Positions 9,139 to 19,014 of a stretch of DNA of 64,000 nt are shown here, one piece after another. Source of the DNA: Blastococcus sp. URHD0036 (GTDB lineage: Bacteria; Actinomycetota; Actinomycetes; Mycobacteriales; Geodermatophilaceae); NCBI RefSeq assembly GCF_000701365.1, contig NZ_JNIK01000004.1, forward strand, positions 124,001-188,000. Reading direction: 5' to 3'. Position numbers and translations under genes: made by a program. The number at the start of each line of letters is the position of its first letter. Positions within the stretch are counted from its first letter, which is position 1. The notes under the pieces are model-generated. The model made no database searches and had not been told where the DNA came from. It was given only the letters and a program-made list of their open reading frames with translations.

Positions 9139-9235
9139 CGTGCTCTGCCCACGCATCTGGGCAGAGCACGAAGAGACGCACGGGATAGGTGCTCTGCCGA
9201 CGCTTGTGCTCTGCCCGGCACCGTGGGCAGAGCAC
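9139..9235. repeat. two related hairpins built from a GTGCTCTGCCC motif in the fdhA-fdhB gap
   Basis: Between fdhA and fdhB (184 bases) there are two perfect inverted repeats: arms 9139-9150 and 9159-9170 (CGTGCTCTGCCC and its complement, 12 bp), and arms 9206-9216 and 9225-9235 (11 bp). Each has an 8-base loop of different sequence. An unpaired half copy (GTGCTCTGCC) sits at 9189-9198. Same stems with different loops suggest a REP-like mobile palindrome or an mRNA-processing or attenuation element within the operon. There is no T-run, so a classical terminator is unlikely. Confidence 0.8.
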
Positions 9236-9279
9236 GAGTTCCGGGGGACCCACTACCCCACCCTCGGAGGGAGGCCGGC

Positions 9280-10347
9280 ATGACCTCGATCAGCTCGGCG
9301 AGCCCGGCCTTCACCGGCAAGGACCCCGACCACCGCCTGTTCGGGCCGCTGCCCGACGTGCAGGGGGAGGCCGGCTACACCGAGAGCCACCCGGCGCGGG
9401 TCGGGTTCTTCACCGACACCTCGGTCTGCATCGGCTGCAAGGCCTGCGAGGTCGCCTGCAAGGAGTGGAACACGCTCCCGATGGACGACTCGCACGGCAC
9501 CCGCGACACCATGGGCCTGTCCGGGATGTCCTACGACAACACCGGGCAACTGGGCGCCAACAGCTGGCGGCACGTGGCGTTCATCGAGCAGGTGCGCACC
9601 GTCGACCTGCCGATGCCGACGTTCGGCCGGCCCGGCGACGACCGGCAGGGAAGCAGTCCCTCGCCCGCGGCGCACGACCACCCCGACGCGCAGGCGCACG
9701 CCCAGGCCAGCGTGCTCAACGCCGAGGCGCTGAGCGAGTTCGACCCGCAGACGGGACAGAGCGGCACCGACAAGCAGGTGCGCTGGCTGATGAGCTCCGA
9801 CGTCTGCAAGCACTGCACGCACGCCGGCTGCCTCGACGTCTGCCCGACCGGGGCGCTGTTCCGCACCGAGTTCGGCACGGTCGTCGTCCAGCAGGACATC
9901 TGCAACGGCTGCGGCTACTGCGTACCCGCCTGTCCGTACGGCGTGATCGACCGCCGGGAGGACGACGGCCGGGTCTTCAAGTGCACGATGTGCTACGACC
10001 GGCTGACCGACGGGCTGATGCCGGCCTGCGCGACCGCGTGCCCCACCCAGTCGATCCAGTTCGGGGACCTCGACGAGCTCCAGGCCCGCGCCGACGCCCG
10101 GCTGGCCACCCTGCAGAGCCAGGGCGTGGAGACCGCCCGGCTCTACGGCCGCGACGAGGACGACGGCGTCGGCGGGAACGGCGCCTTCTTCCTGCTGCTC
10201 GACGAGCCGGAGGTCTACGGGCTGCCGCCGGACCCGATCGTCACCACCCGGGAGCTGCCGGCGATGTGGAGGGCCGCGGGCAAGGCGGCCGTGATGATCG
10301 TCGGTGCCGCGGTGGGTGCCGTGCTCAGCTCGAGGCGCCCCCAATGA
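9280..10347 (+). CDS. fdhB: formate dehydrogenase iron-sulfur (beta) subunit
   Basis: A 355-residue ferredoxin-type subunit that carries electrons from FdhA to the membrane subunit. Four Cys groups are visible: C50, C53, C56, C60 (CIGCKACEVAC); CKHCTHAGCLDVCPTG; CNGCGYCVPACPYG; and CTMCYDRL with CATACPT, enough for four [4Fe-4S] clusters. Near the C-terminus a hydrophobic stretch (AAVMIVGAAVGAVL) followed by Arg residues looks like the single membrane anchor seen in FdnH-type subunits. An acidic/His-rich insertion lies between clusters 1 and 2 (residues about 125-155). The ATG at 9280 has a good ribosome site (GGAGGGA). The next gene starts 40 bases downstream. Confidence 0.93.
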   Translation: MTSISSASPAFTGKDPDHRLFGPLPDVQGEAGYTESHPARVGFFTDTSVCIGCKACEVACKEWNTLPMDDSHGTRDTMGLSGMSYDNTGQLGANSWRHVAFIEQVRTVDLPMPTFGRPGDDRQGSSPSPAAHDHPDAQAHAQASVLNAEALSEFDPQTGQSGTDKQVRWLMSSDVCKHCTHAGCLDVCPTGALFRTEFGTVVVQQDICNGCGYCVPACPYGVIDRREDDGRVFKCTMCYDRLTDGLMPACATACPTQSIQFGDLDELQARADARLATLQSQGVETARLYGRDEDDGVGGNGAFFLLLDEPEVYGLPPDPIVTTRELPAMWRAAGKAAVMIVGAAVGAVLSSRRPQ

Positions 10348-10387
10348 CGGAGCACTTCGCGCGCGAAAGTCTCCTGGGAGGGTTCCG

Positions 10388-11425
10388 GTGACCGAGGGGA
10401 TCGCGACGCCGGGCGGTGGCTGGCGGCGGGCGGACGGCCCGCCGGCCGAGACCCGGAAGAAGAAGCGCAAGGGCGGACGGCGCGGTCGTGGCGAGGTCGC
10501 CATGGTCGACGACGTCGAGTTCACCTCCTACTACGGCCGGCCGATCATCAAGCCGCCGGTGTGGAAGACCCCCGAGGTGCCGCTCTACCTCTTCTTCGGC
10601 GGCGCGGCGGGGTCCGCGGCCGTGCTCGGCGCCCTCGGTGAGTTCACCCGGCGACCGGTGATGACCCGGTCGGCGCACCTGTTCGCCGGCGGCGGGGCGC
10701 TCGCCTCGGTGGTGCTGCTGGTCGCGGACCTCGGCCGCCCAGAGCGTTTCCTGCACATGTTGCGGGTGTTCAAGCCGACCTCGCCGCTGTCGGTGGGCAC
10801 CTACATCCTCTCGCCGTTCAGCGGGTTGGCCGTGGCGACGGCGGGCCTGCACGTGCTGGGCCGGTGGCCGGTGCTGCGTCGCCTCGCCGGGGTCGGGTCC
10901 GCGGTTTTCGCCGGACCGCTCGCCACCTACACCGGGGTGCTGCTGGCCAACACCGCCGTCCCCTCCTGGCACGCGGCCGGCACGCAGCTGCCGTACGTCT
11001 TCGGGGCGTCCGGGATGGCGGCGGGCGGCGGCATCACGATGGCGCTGACGCCGGTCGAGGAGGCCGCGCCGGCGCGGCGGCTGGCCGTCACCGGCGCGGT
11101 GGTCGAGCTGGCGATGATGCAGAAGGTCGAGACCGACCACGGGATCGTCAGCGAGCCCTACCACGAGGGCAAGGCCGGCCGGCTGCTGCGCGCGGCGAAG
11201 GCGTGCACCGCAGCGGGAGCCGCGGTGACGGTCGCGGCCGGTCGACGCCGGGCCGGAGCGGTGCTGGGCGGCGCGCTGCTGGCCGCGGGCTCGGCGCTGA
11301 CCCGGTTCGGCGTCTACGAGGCCGGCATGGCCAGCGCGCGGGACCCGAAGTACACCGTCGTCCCGCAGCGCGAGCGGATGGCCGCCCGCGCCGTCGCCGA
11401 CCACGCCTCCACCGTCACGAGCTAG
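10388..11425 (+). CDS. nrfD: NrfD/PsrC-type membrane subunit of the formate dehydrogenase
   Basis: A 345-residue integral membrane protein of the NrfD/polysulfide reductase family. It should pass electrons from FdhB to the quinone pool, replacing the cytochrome b subunit of E. coli FDH-N. After a Lys/Arg-rich cytoplasmic tail it reads SYYGRPIIKPPVW, typical of this family, then about eight hydrophobic segments including LVADLGRPERFLHMLRVF and the SPLSVGTYIL motif. The GTG at 10388 is preceded by GGGAGG with good spacing; an ATG at 10344 is out of frame. Its TAG stop shares the palindromic CTAG with the stop of the convergent dehydratase gene. No fdhD or sel gene follows. Confidence 0.88.
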   Translation: MTEGIATPGGGWRRADGPPAETRKKKRKGGRRGRGEVAMVDDVEFTSYYGRPIIKPPVWKTPEVPLYLFFGGAAGSAAVLGALGEFTRRPVMTRSAHLFAGGGALASVVLLVADLGRPERFLHMLRVFKPTSPLSVGTYILSPFSGLAVATAGLHVLGRWPVLRRLAGVGSAVFAGPLATYTGVLLANTAVPSWHAAGTQLPYVFGASGMAAGGGITMALTPVEEAAPARRLAVTGAVVELAMMQKVETDHGIVSEPYHEGKAGRLLRAAKACTAAGAAVTVAAGRRRAGAVLGGALLAAGSALTRFGVYEAGMASARDPKYTVVPQRERMAARAVADHASTVTS

Positions 11426-12393
11426 GAGGCGTCGAGCTCCGCGAGGTCGGCGTCCACCATCGCCTGGACCATCTCCCGGAAGCCGACCGTGGGCGCCCAG
11501 CCCAGGCGCTCCCGGATCCGGCGGGAGTCGCCGGTCAGCACGGCCGCGTCCGTCGGCCGCAGCAGCGCGCTGTCGGAGCTGACGTAGGCCTCCCAGTCGA
11601 GGATCCCCACGCGGGCGAAGGCGGTCGCGACGAGGTCGGTGAGGCTGTGCGCTTCGCCAGTGGCGACGACGTAGTCGTCGGGCTCGTCGGCCTCCGCGGC
11701 CAGCACCATCGCGCGCGCGTAGTCCGGCGCCCAGCCCCAGTCCCGGTGCACGGCCAGGTTGCCCAGCGTCAGCCGCTCGGCCCGGCCGGTCGCGATCTCG
11801 GCGACGCCGGCGGTGATCCGGCGGGTGACGAAACGGTGCGGACGGCGGGGTGACTCGTGGTTGAACAGGATCAGCGAGCTGCAGTGCAGGCCGCGCGACC
11901 GGTACATGCCCACCACCTGGTGGCTGACGGCCTTCGCGGCGCCGTAGGGGTTCAGCGGGCTGACCGGCGAGCTCTCGCTGATCGGTCCGCCGTCGCCGCT
12001 GCCGGCGAAGACCTCCGCGCTGGAGGCCTGCACGAACCGGGTCGGGAGGCCGCGCGTGTACAGGTGCTCCAGCACGCCGATCACCGGCCGGGCGTTGGTG
12101 TCGAACGTGCCGACCGGGTCGTCCCACGAGGCGGCGACGCTGGACATCCCACCGAGGTTGACGAGGACGTCGGGCTCGACGGCGTCGACCACGGCGGTGA
12201 GCGCCGCGAGGTCGCGCAGGTCCGCCCGGTGCAGCGTCAGCCGGTCGCCGAGGGCAGCCAGGTGCGGCAGCTCCCGCGCGGCCGCGGGGTCCTCCTGGAC
12301 GACGCCGGCGACGGCGTACCCCGCGGTGACGAGCTGCTCGGCGAGGTAGCCGCCGTCCTGCCCGGTGAGCCCGGTCAGCAGTGCCGTCCGCAT
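11422..12393 (-). CDS. GDP-mannose 4,6-dehydratase-like SDR enzyme
   Basis: A 323-residue extended short-chain dehydrogenase. It has the NAD(P) motif TGLTGQDGGYLAEQL, the catalytic Ser region ASSAEVFAG, the Tyr-Lys motif in NPYGAAKAV, and the NHESPRRPHRFVTRRI block characteristic of GMD-type dehydratases. It is clearly a diverged paralogue of the gene just upstream (stop and start are 2 bases apart). It could be a second dehydratase or the partner 4-ketoreductase (RMD-like) that finishes a GDP-6-deoxyhexose such as GDP-rhamnose. The GMD-like NHESPRR block favours a dehydratase-family enzyme but does not exclude reductase function. Confidence 0.8.
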   Translation of the reverse strand: MRTALLTGLTGQDGGYLAEQLVTAGYAVAGVVQEDPAAARELPHLAALGDRLTLHRADLRDLAALTAVVDAVEPDVLVNLGGMSSVAASWDDPVGTFDTNARPVIGVLEHLYTRGLPTRFVQASSAEVFAGSGDGGPISESSPVSPLNPYGAAKAVSHQVVGMYRSRGLHCSSLILFNHESPRRPHRFVTRRITAGVAEIATGRAERLTLGNLAVHRDWGWAPDYARAMVLAAEADEPDDYVVATGEAHSLTDLVATAFARVGILDWEAYVSSDSALLRPTDAAVLTGDSRRIRERLGWAPTVGFREMVQAMVDADLAELDAS

Positions 12394-12395
12394 GC

Positions 12396-13376
<981 letters not shown>

Positions 13377-13569
13377 GAGCCACCCCTTCGTCGACAGCGG
13401 GAAACGTGGGACCGGGCGCCGAGGAGACTAGTGGGGCACGAGCGAACGGCTGGACGAGCCGGGGAGTGCCGTCCCCCGTAGGGGCCAGTGGCGCACGTCT
13501 CGTGTGCGATCGTCCTCGGGTCTTCGGCCGCACCGAGGCGACGACCGACTCACGGGGGCTCCTCCGCCG

Positions 13570-15780
13570 ATGGCGACGACCGACACGATCGCGGGGCCGG
13601 CCGTTGCGTCGCCGCATCGGTCGGGTCCGCCGTCGCCGGACGCCGGCCGCCACCTCCGGGGCGACATCGAGGGGCTGCGGGCGGTCGCCGTCCTGCTGGT
13701 GATCGCCGACCACCTCCTCGGGTGGCCGAACGGCGGCTTCATCGGCGTCGACGTCTTCTTCGTGATCTCCGGGTTCCTGATCACCGGGCTGCTGCTGCGC
13801 GAGCACCGGGCGACCGGGCGGATCTCCTTCGCGGACTTCTACCGGCGGCGGATCCGCCGCATCCTCCCCGCGTCGGTGCTGGTCCTCGTCGTCACCGCGG
13901 CCCTCGCGCACGTCGTCTTCTTCGCCAACCGGGCCCGGGAGACGGTGGACGACGCGTTCTGGGCGTTGCTGTTCGCGGGGAACTGGCACTTCGCCTCCGA
14001 CGGGACCGACTACCAGCAGGCCGGCGACGCGGTCTCCCCGCTGCAGCACTACTGGTCCCTGGCGGTCGAGGAGCAGTTCTACGTCGTCTGGCCGGTGGTC
14101 CTGCTCGCGGTCCTCGGGCTCGTCGCGCGCCGCGGGAGGACCGGCCGGGTCGCCGTGGGCGGGGTGGCGGTGCTGGTCGTGGCCGCCGGCTACGCGTGGG
14201 CGGTGCACGAGACCGCCAGCGCCCCCACCTGGGCCTACTTCTCCACGTTCTCCCGGTCCTGGGAGCTGGGGCTGGGCGCGCTGCTGGCGGTGTGCGCCCC
14301 TGCCCTGTTCGGCATGCCGGTGTGGCTCCGGTCGGTGCTCGGCCTGGCCGGGCTCGCCGGGATCGTGCTCGGCGCGCTCCTGATCGACTCCGCGACACCC
14401 TTCCCCGCACCCTGGGCGCTCGTGCCCGTGCTCAGCACCGTCGCGGTGATCGCTGCGGGCACCGGCGGTGCGCCGCCCCTGCTGCTGGACAACCCGCCGG
14501 GGCGCTACGTCGGCGGGCTGTCGTACTCCCTCTACCTCTGGCACTTCCCGGCGATCGTGCTGCTCGCCGAGCTGGTGCCGGCCGGCGTCGGCCACCAGGC
14601 GCTCGTCGCCGCGGTCACCGTCGTCGCGGCGACCGCGAGCTACCACCTCGTGGAGCAGCCGATCCGGCGCTCGGGGTGGCTGCGCCCGGGCCCGCGCCTC
14701 CCGCGCCGTCGCGTCGCGCGGCTCGGCGGCTGGACGGCGACGGCGCTGGCCGCGGCTGTGGTCGCCGTGGCCGTCGTCCTCCCGGCCACCGGCTCCGGCT
14801 GGCCGTGGGCCCAGGCCGCCGTCCCGGCGGCGACGCCGGCACCCCCGCCGCCGCTCGCCCCGGCACCCGTGGTCGTCACGCCGGACCCGGTCGCGGAGGC
14901 AGCCGCGGTCGCCGCACAGGCACAGGCCGTGCTCGGCGCCGACATCGGCACGGCTCTCGCGGCGACCGAGTGGCCGCCGGCGGTGTCCCCGTACCTCGAC
15001 GCGCCGGCGGCGGCGTTCGAGTCGCCGGAGTGGGCGGTCGACGACTGCCTCAACGTCACCACCGAGGCCGACCTGCCACGCTGTTCGTACGGCGACCCGG
15101 CCGCGCTCCGGACCGCCGTCGTCCTGGGGGACTCGGTCGCCATCAGCTGGATGCCCGGCATCCGCGCGGCGCTGGAGCCCCGGGGCTGGCGGATCCAGCT
15201 GCTGACCCTCGGCCAGTGCCCGCAGGTGGGCGTCCCGGTCCGGGCCATCTACGTCGAGGCGGACTTCACCGCGAGGTGCACGGCGCACCAGCAGTGGGCG
15301 ATCGAGCAGGTCCGGCTCCTCCGGCCCGACGTCGTCGTCCTGTCGTCGGCCGCGAACTCGATCACCCGCCTCGCCTCGGGCAGCACTGATGCGCAGGCGC
15401 TGGCCGAGTGGCGCGAGGGGCTCCTGGGAACGCTCAGCGCGTTGGACTCCGTGCCGTCGCGGACGGTCGTCCTGGGGACGCCGCCCCCCGGCGAGAGCAT
15501 CCAGGACTGCCTGACGCGGTTCAACGGCCCACCGGACTGCGTGTCGACGATCAGCGGGTGGACCAGCGACTTCATCCGCACGGAGCAGGAGACCGTCGCG
15601 CAGTTCCGGGGGACGCAGCTGCAGGCGACCTACGTCGACACCCGGCCGTGGGTGTGCGACGCCGCGGCCCGCTGCCCGCTCGTCGTCGGGTCGACTCCCG
15701 TCTACGCCGACGGCACACACCTCGTGGCGTCCTACTCTGCACGTCTGGCACCGCTGCTCGCCCCGGCCCTGATCGGCTGA
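13570..15780 (+). CDS. OafA/YrhL-type membrane O-acyltransferase with SGNH domain (first of tandem pair)
   Basis: A 736-residue fusion. Residues about 30-400 form a ten-helix acyltransferase-3 domain with the typical start DIEGLRAVAVLLVIADHL (catalytic His), GGFIGVDVFFVISGF, and the Arg-rich RRRIRRILPA loop. After an Ala/Pro linker comes a periplasm-side SGNH domain: nucleophile in VVLGDSVAISW, the SSAANS segment and the DGTHLV motif with the Asp/His pair. Such proteins move acetyl groups across the membrane and attach them to polysaccharides or peptidoglycan. The ATG at 13570 precedes a short Ala/Pro cytoplasmic tail. It is followed 56 bases later by a close paralogue. Confidence 0.9.
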   Translation: MATTDTIAGPAVASPHRSGPPSPDAGRHLRGDIEGLRAVAVLLVIADHLLGWPNGGFIGVDVFFVISGFLITGLLLREHRATGRISFADFYRRRIRRILPASVLVLVVTAALAHVVFFANRARETVDDAFWALLFAGNWHFASDGTDYQQAGDAVSPLQHYWSLAVEEQFYVVWPVVLLAVLGLVARRGRTGRVAVGGVAVLVVAAGYAWAVHETASAPTWAYFSTFSRSWELGLGALLAVCAPALFGMPVWLRSVLGLAGLAGIVLGALLIDSATPFPAPWALVPVLSTVAVIAAGTGGAPPLLLDNPPGRYVGGLSYSLYLWHFPAIVLLAELVPAGVGHQALVAAVTVVAATASYHLVEQPIRRSGWLRPGPRLPRRRVARLGGWTATALAAAVVAVAVVLPATGSGWPWAQAAVPAATPAPPPPLAPAPVVVTPDPVAEAAAVAAQAQAVLGADIGTALAATEWPPAVSPYLDAPAAAFESPEWAVDDCLNVTTEADLPRCSYGDPAALRTAVVLGDSVAISWMPGIRAALEPRGWRIQLLTLGQCPQVGVPVRAIYVEADFTARCTAHQQWAIEQVRLLRPDVVVLSSAANSITRLASGSTDAQALAEWREGLLGTLSALDSVPSRTVVLGTPPPGESIQDCLTRFNGPPDCVSTISGWTSDFIRTEQETVAQFRGTQLQATYVDTRPWVCDAAARCPLVVGSTPVYADGTHLVASYSARLAPLLAPALIG

Positions 15781-15836
15781 GTCCCGCCCCCCGGCCCGCG
15801 CCCGGCCACGACAGATCCACGGGAGTTCCACCAGCG

Positions 15837-18035
15837 ATGGCGACTGACACATCCGCGACGCGCCCGGCCGCCGAGGCGCCGCCGGGGCCGCGCCTGTCCG
15901 GTCTGCCGCGGGACGGCGCGCACCACGTCCGGGGCGACATCGAGGGGCTGCGGGCGGTCGCCGTCCTGCTGGTGATCGCCGACCACCTGTTCGGCTGGCC
16001 GCACGGCGGGTTCATCGGGGTCGACGTCTTCTTCGTGATCTCCGGGTTCCTGATCACCGGGCTGCTGCTCCGCGAGCACCGGGCCACGGGGCGGATCTCG
16101 TTCCCCGACTTCTACCGGCGGCGGATCCGGCGCATCCTCCCGGCGTCGGTGCTGGTCCTGGTCGTGACCGTCGTCCTGGCGCACGTCGTCTTCTTCGCCA
16201 ACCGGGCGCGCGAGACGGCGGACGACGCGCTGTGGGCGCTGCTGTTCGCCGGGAACTGGCACTTCGCGATCGACGGCACGGACTACCAGCAGGCCGGCGA
16301 CGCGGTCTCCCCGCTGCAGCACTACTGGTCGCTGTCGGTGGAGGAACAGTTCTACGTCGTCTGGCCGGTCGTCCTGCTCGTCGTCCTCGGGCTCGCCGCC
16401 CGGCGCGGACGGTCGGGCCTGTGGGCCGTGGCCGCGGTCGGGGTGCTGGTCGTGGCGGGCGGCTACGCGTGGGCGGTGCACGAGACGGCCGACGCCCCGA
16501 CGTGGGCCTACTTCTCCACGTTCTCCCGGTCGTGGGAGCTCGGGCTGGGCGCCCTGCTGGCGGTCTGCGCGCCGGCGGCGGTCCGCATCCCGGCGCGGCT
16601 GCGCCCGTTGCTGGGCTGGGGCGGGCTCGCCGTGATCGCGGTCGGGGCGTTCTCCATCGAGTCGACCACGCCGTTCCCCGCCCCGTGGGCGCTCGTGCCG
16701 GTGCTCGGCGCGGTCGCGGTCATCGCGGCGGGCACCGGCGGCGACTCCCGGCTGCTGCCGCTGGACAACCCGGTCGGCCGCTACACCGGTGGGCTGTCGT
16801 ACTCCCTGTACCTCTGGCACTTCCCGGTCATCGTGCTGCTGGCCGACCTCATGCCGGTCGACGGCCGCTACTACGCCGTCGTCCTGGCAGCGACGCTCGT
16901 CGCCGCCACGGCGAGCTTCCACCTCGTCGAGCAGCCGATCCGCCGGTCGAACTGGCTGCGGCCGGGTGCGAAGCGGCAGCCGCGCCGCCGGTCCGCCCGG
17001 CTGGGTGGCGCGCTGGTCACCGCGGTCGCCGCGGGGCTGGCCGTGGTCTTCGTCGTCCTGCCGGCCACGGGGTCGAGCTGGCCGTGGGAGCAGCCGGCGG
17101 AGGCCGCCGCGGCGCCGGCCCCGGCGCCGGTCCTCCCGCCGCCGGACCCGGCCGCGGACGCCGCGTCGGTCGCGGCGACCGCGCAGGTGGCGCTCACCCA
17201 GGCGATCGACGCCGCCGTGGCCGCGACGGAGTGGCCCGAGCTCGTGCCGGGCTTCGACTCCCCGTCGGAGCAGGTCTACGCGCCGGAGTGGGTGGTGGAC
17301 GACTGCCTCGACATCCGCTCGGAGGCCGACGCCGACCGCTGCACCTACGGCGACCCGGACGCGACGAGGACCGCCGTCCTGATCGGGGACTCGGTGAGCA
17401 TCAGCTGGCTCCCGGGCATCCGGGAGGCGCTGGCGGGCACGGGCTGGCGGGTCCGGCTCCTCACGCTCGGCCAGTGCGCCCAGCCCGCGACGACGGAGAC
17501 GGACACGCGCGCCGCCCGGTTCGCCGACTACTGCGCGATGCACCGCGACTGGACGGTCGAGCAGGTGCGGCTGACGCAGCCCGACCTGCTGATCATGTCG
17601 TCGGCCGGCAACTCGCTGACCCGCCTGGCGTCGGGCAACGAGGGCCCCGACGCGCTCGCCGAGTGGCGTGCCGGCCTCGCGGAGACGCTGACGGCGCTGG
17701 ACACCGTGCCGTCCCGGCTCGTCGTCCTCGGCACGCCGCCGCCGGCGGCGAACCTCCAGCAGTGCGCCACCCGCTTCAACAGCCCGCAGGACTGCGTGAC
17801 CTCGATCTTCGACGAGACGACGGACTTCATCACCGCGGAGGCCGAGACCGTCGCGCAGTTCCGCGGGACGCAGCTGCAGGCGACCTACGTCGACACCCGG
17901 TCGTGGATCTGCGACGCGCAGGAGCGGTGCCCGCCGTTCGTGGGGACGACGCCGGTGTACGCCGACGGCACGCACATGACGGCCGCGTACTCGCGGGGGC
18001 TGGCGCCGCTGCTGGCCGGCGTCCTGCTCGACTGA
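15837..18035 (+). CDS. OafA/YrhL-type membrane O-acyltransferase with SGNH domain (second of tandem pair)
   Basis: A 732-residue paralogue of the gene before it, with the same architecture. It has the acyltransferase-3 start DIEGLRAVAVLLVIADHL, a proline/alanine linker, then an SGNH domain with IGDSVSISW, SSAGNS and DGTHMT. The membrane domains are nearly identical over long stretches, also at DNA level. The linker and part of the SGNH domain differ more, suggesting different glycan targets for the same acyl donor chemistry. It is preceded by a weak ribosome site (GGGAG). Confidence 0.9.
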   Translation: MATDTSATRPAAEAPPGPRLSGLPRDGAHHVRGDIEGLRAVAVLLVIADHLFGWPHGGFIGVDVFFVISGFLITGLLLREHRATGRISFPDFYRRRIRRILPASVLVLVVTVVLAHVVFFANRARETADDALWALLFAGNWHFAIDGTDYQQAGDAVSPLQHYWSLSVEEQFYVVWPVVLLVVLGLAARRGRSGLWAVAAVGVLVVAGGYAWAVHETADAPTWAYFSTFSRSWELGLGALLAVCAPAAVRIPARLRPLLGWGGLAVIAVGAFSIESTTPFPAPWALVPVLGAVAVIAAGTGGDSRLLPLDNPVGRYTGGLSYSLYLWHFPVIVLLADLMPVDGRYYAVVLAATLVAATASFHLVEQPIRRSNWLRPGAKRQPRRRSARLGGALVTAVAAGLAVVFVVLPATGSSWPWEQPAEAAAAPAPAPVLPPPDPAADAASVAATAQVALTQAIDAAVAATEWPELVPGFDSPSEQVYAPEWVVDDCLDIRSEADADRCTYGDPDATRTAVLIGDSVSISWLPGIREALAGTGWRVRLLTLGQCAQPATTETDTRAARFADYCAMHRDWTVEQVRLTQPDLLIMSSAGNSLTRLASGNEGPDALAEWRAGLAETLTALDTVPSRLVVLGTPPPAANLQQCATRFNSPQDCVTSIFDETTDFITAEAETVAQFRGTQLQATYVDTRSWICDAQERCPPFVGTTPVYADGTHMTAAYSRGLAPLLAGVLLD

Positions 18036-18072
18036 TCCGCATCCGCGGACCGCGCGCGGGACGAAGGCCGCC

Positions 18073-18273
18073 GTGGGGATGCTCGTCTTCGCCGTCCCGG
18101 CGCTGCTGGTCGTCGTCCTCGGCTATGCCGTCGGGTACACGGTCGCGGGCTGGTTCGGTGCGTCGCCGGCCGTGGCCGAGGGGCTGGGCTGGGCGACCGG
18201 ACTGGTACTGCTGGCTGCCGTCGTGACGGCCGCCGTGCGATGGCGACGGCGGAGCCGCCGGGCGAAGGGATGA
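18073..18273 (+). CDS. small two-helix membrane protein
   Basis: A 66-residue hypothetical protein with two hydrophobic segments (residues about 3-24 and 40-59) and a very basic tail (RWRRRSRRAKG). The GTG at 18073 is used here; an in-frame ATG two codons later is equally possible. It starts 37 bases after the second acyltransferase and may be co-transcribed. No family recognised. Confidence 0.55.
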   Translation: MGMLVFAVPALLVVVLGYAVGYTVAGWFGASPAVAEGLGWATGLVLLAAVVTAAVRWRRRSRRAKG

Positions 18274-18395
18274 GCACCGCCCGCGGAGGCATGACGCAGC
18301 TCTCGCGCCCGGGCGCCGCAGCGAGGTGCGGAGCCGGCCGGGTGGCACGATCGGGGCGGGCGGAGGACCGCCCGGACGCAGCCGATCGGGGACCC

Positions 18396-19001
18396 ATGGA
18401 CGACGAGCGCACCACCGGCCCGGCCGAGCCGAACGGCGAGCCGCCGTACGGGCAGCCCGGGTACGGCCAGCCGCAGTACGGTGCCCAGCCGCCCGCCGAC
18501 CAGCCCTACGGGACGCCGCCCCCGGCCCCGGCGCCCTACGGGGACCAGCCGTACGGCGCCCAGCAGTACGGGACGCCGCAGTACGGAGCCCAGCCGTACG
18601 GAGCGCAGCCCTACGGCGCGCAACCGTACGGCGGCCAGCAGTACGGGGCCACCGCGTACGGAGCGCCCGGTTACGGCACCGACCAGTACGGCAACCCGTA
18701 CCCGCCCGCGCAGTACGGCTACCCGCCGGGCTACGCGCCGCCCTCGCAGGCGCCGGGCACCGGGATGGGCATCGCGGGCTTCGTCACCGGGCTGATCGGC
18801 CTGCTGCTGTGCTGGATCCCCGGCCTCGGCATCATCTGCGCCGCCCTCGGCGTCATCTTCGGAGCCATCGGCATGAACCAGCTCAAGCGGGTCGGCGGGA
18901 ACCCCGGCCTGGCGATCACCGGGCTGGTGCTGGGCATCCTCGGCGTCGTCCTCTTCGTCGTCTTCCTGTTCGCCTGGACCAACGACCCCTACTACTACTG
19001 A
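18396..19001 (+). CDS. DUF4190 membrane protein with Tyr/Gly/Pro-rich repeat N-terminus
   Basis: A 201-residue protein. Residues 10-115 are low-complexity repeats of YG-x-QP type (YGAQP, YGTPP, YGQPG). Residues about 120-195 hold two membrane segments of the DUF4190 family: GMGIAGFVTGLIGLLLCW, then AIGMNQLKRVGGNPGLAITGL. These proteins are common in actinobacteria and have no proven function; the disordered cytoplasmic N-terminus suggests protein-protein contacts at the membrane. The ATG at 18396 is the only start giving the usual short acidic leader (MDDERTTG). Confidence 0.85.
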   Translation: MDDERTTGPAEPNGEPPYGQPGYGQPQYGAQPPADQPYGTPPPAPAPYGDQPYGAQQYGTPQYGAQPYGAQPYGAQPYGGQQYGATAYGAPGYGTDQYGNPYPPAQYGYPPGYAPPSQAPGTGMGIAGFVTGLIGLLLCWIPGLGIICAALGVIFGAIGMNQLKRVGGNPGLAITGLVLGILGVVLFVVFLFAWTNDPYYY

Positions 19002-19014
19002 CCGGCGAACCGGG

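Noticed and set aside
7037-9283. 748-codon plus-strand frame overlapping fdhA
   Set aside because: Shadow frame with Arg/Gly-rich composition; the fdhA frame explains the bases.
18420-18720. Short tandem DNA repeats as a separate element
   Set aside because: They are the codons of the YG-x-QP repeats in the DUF4190 protein.
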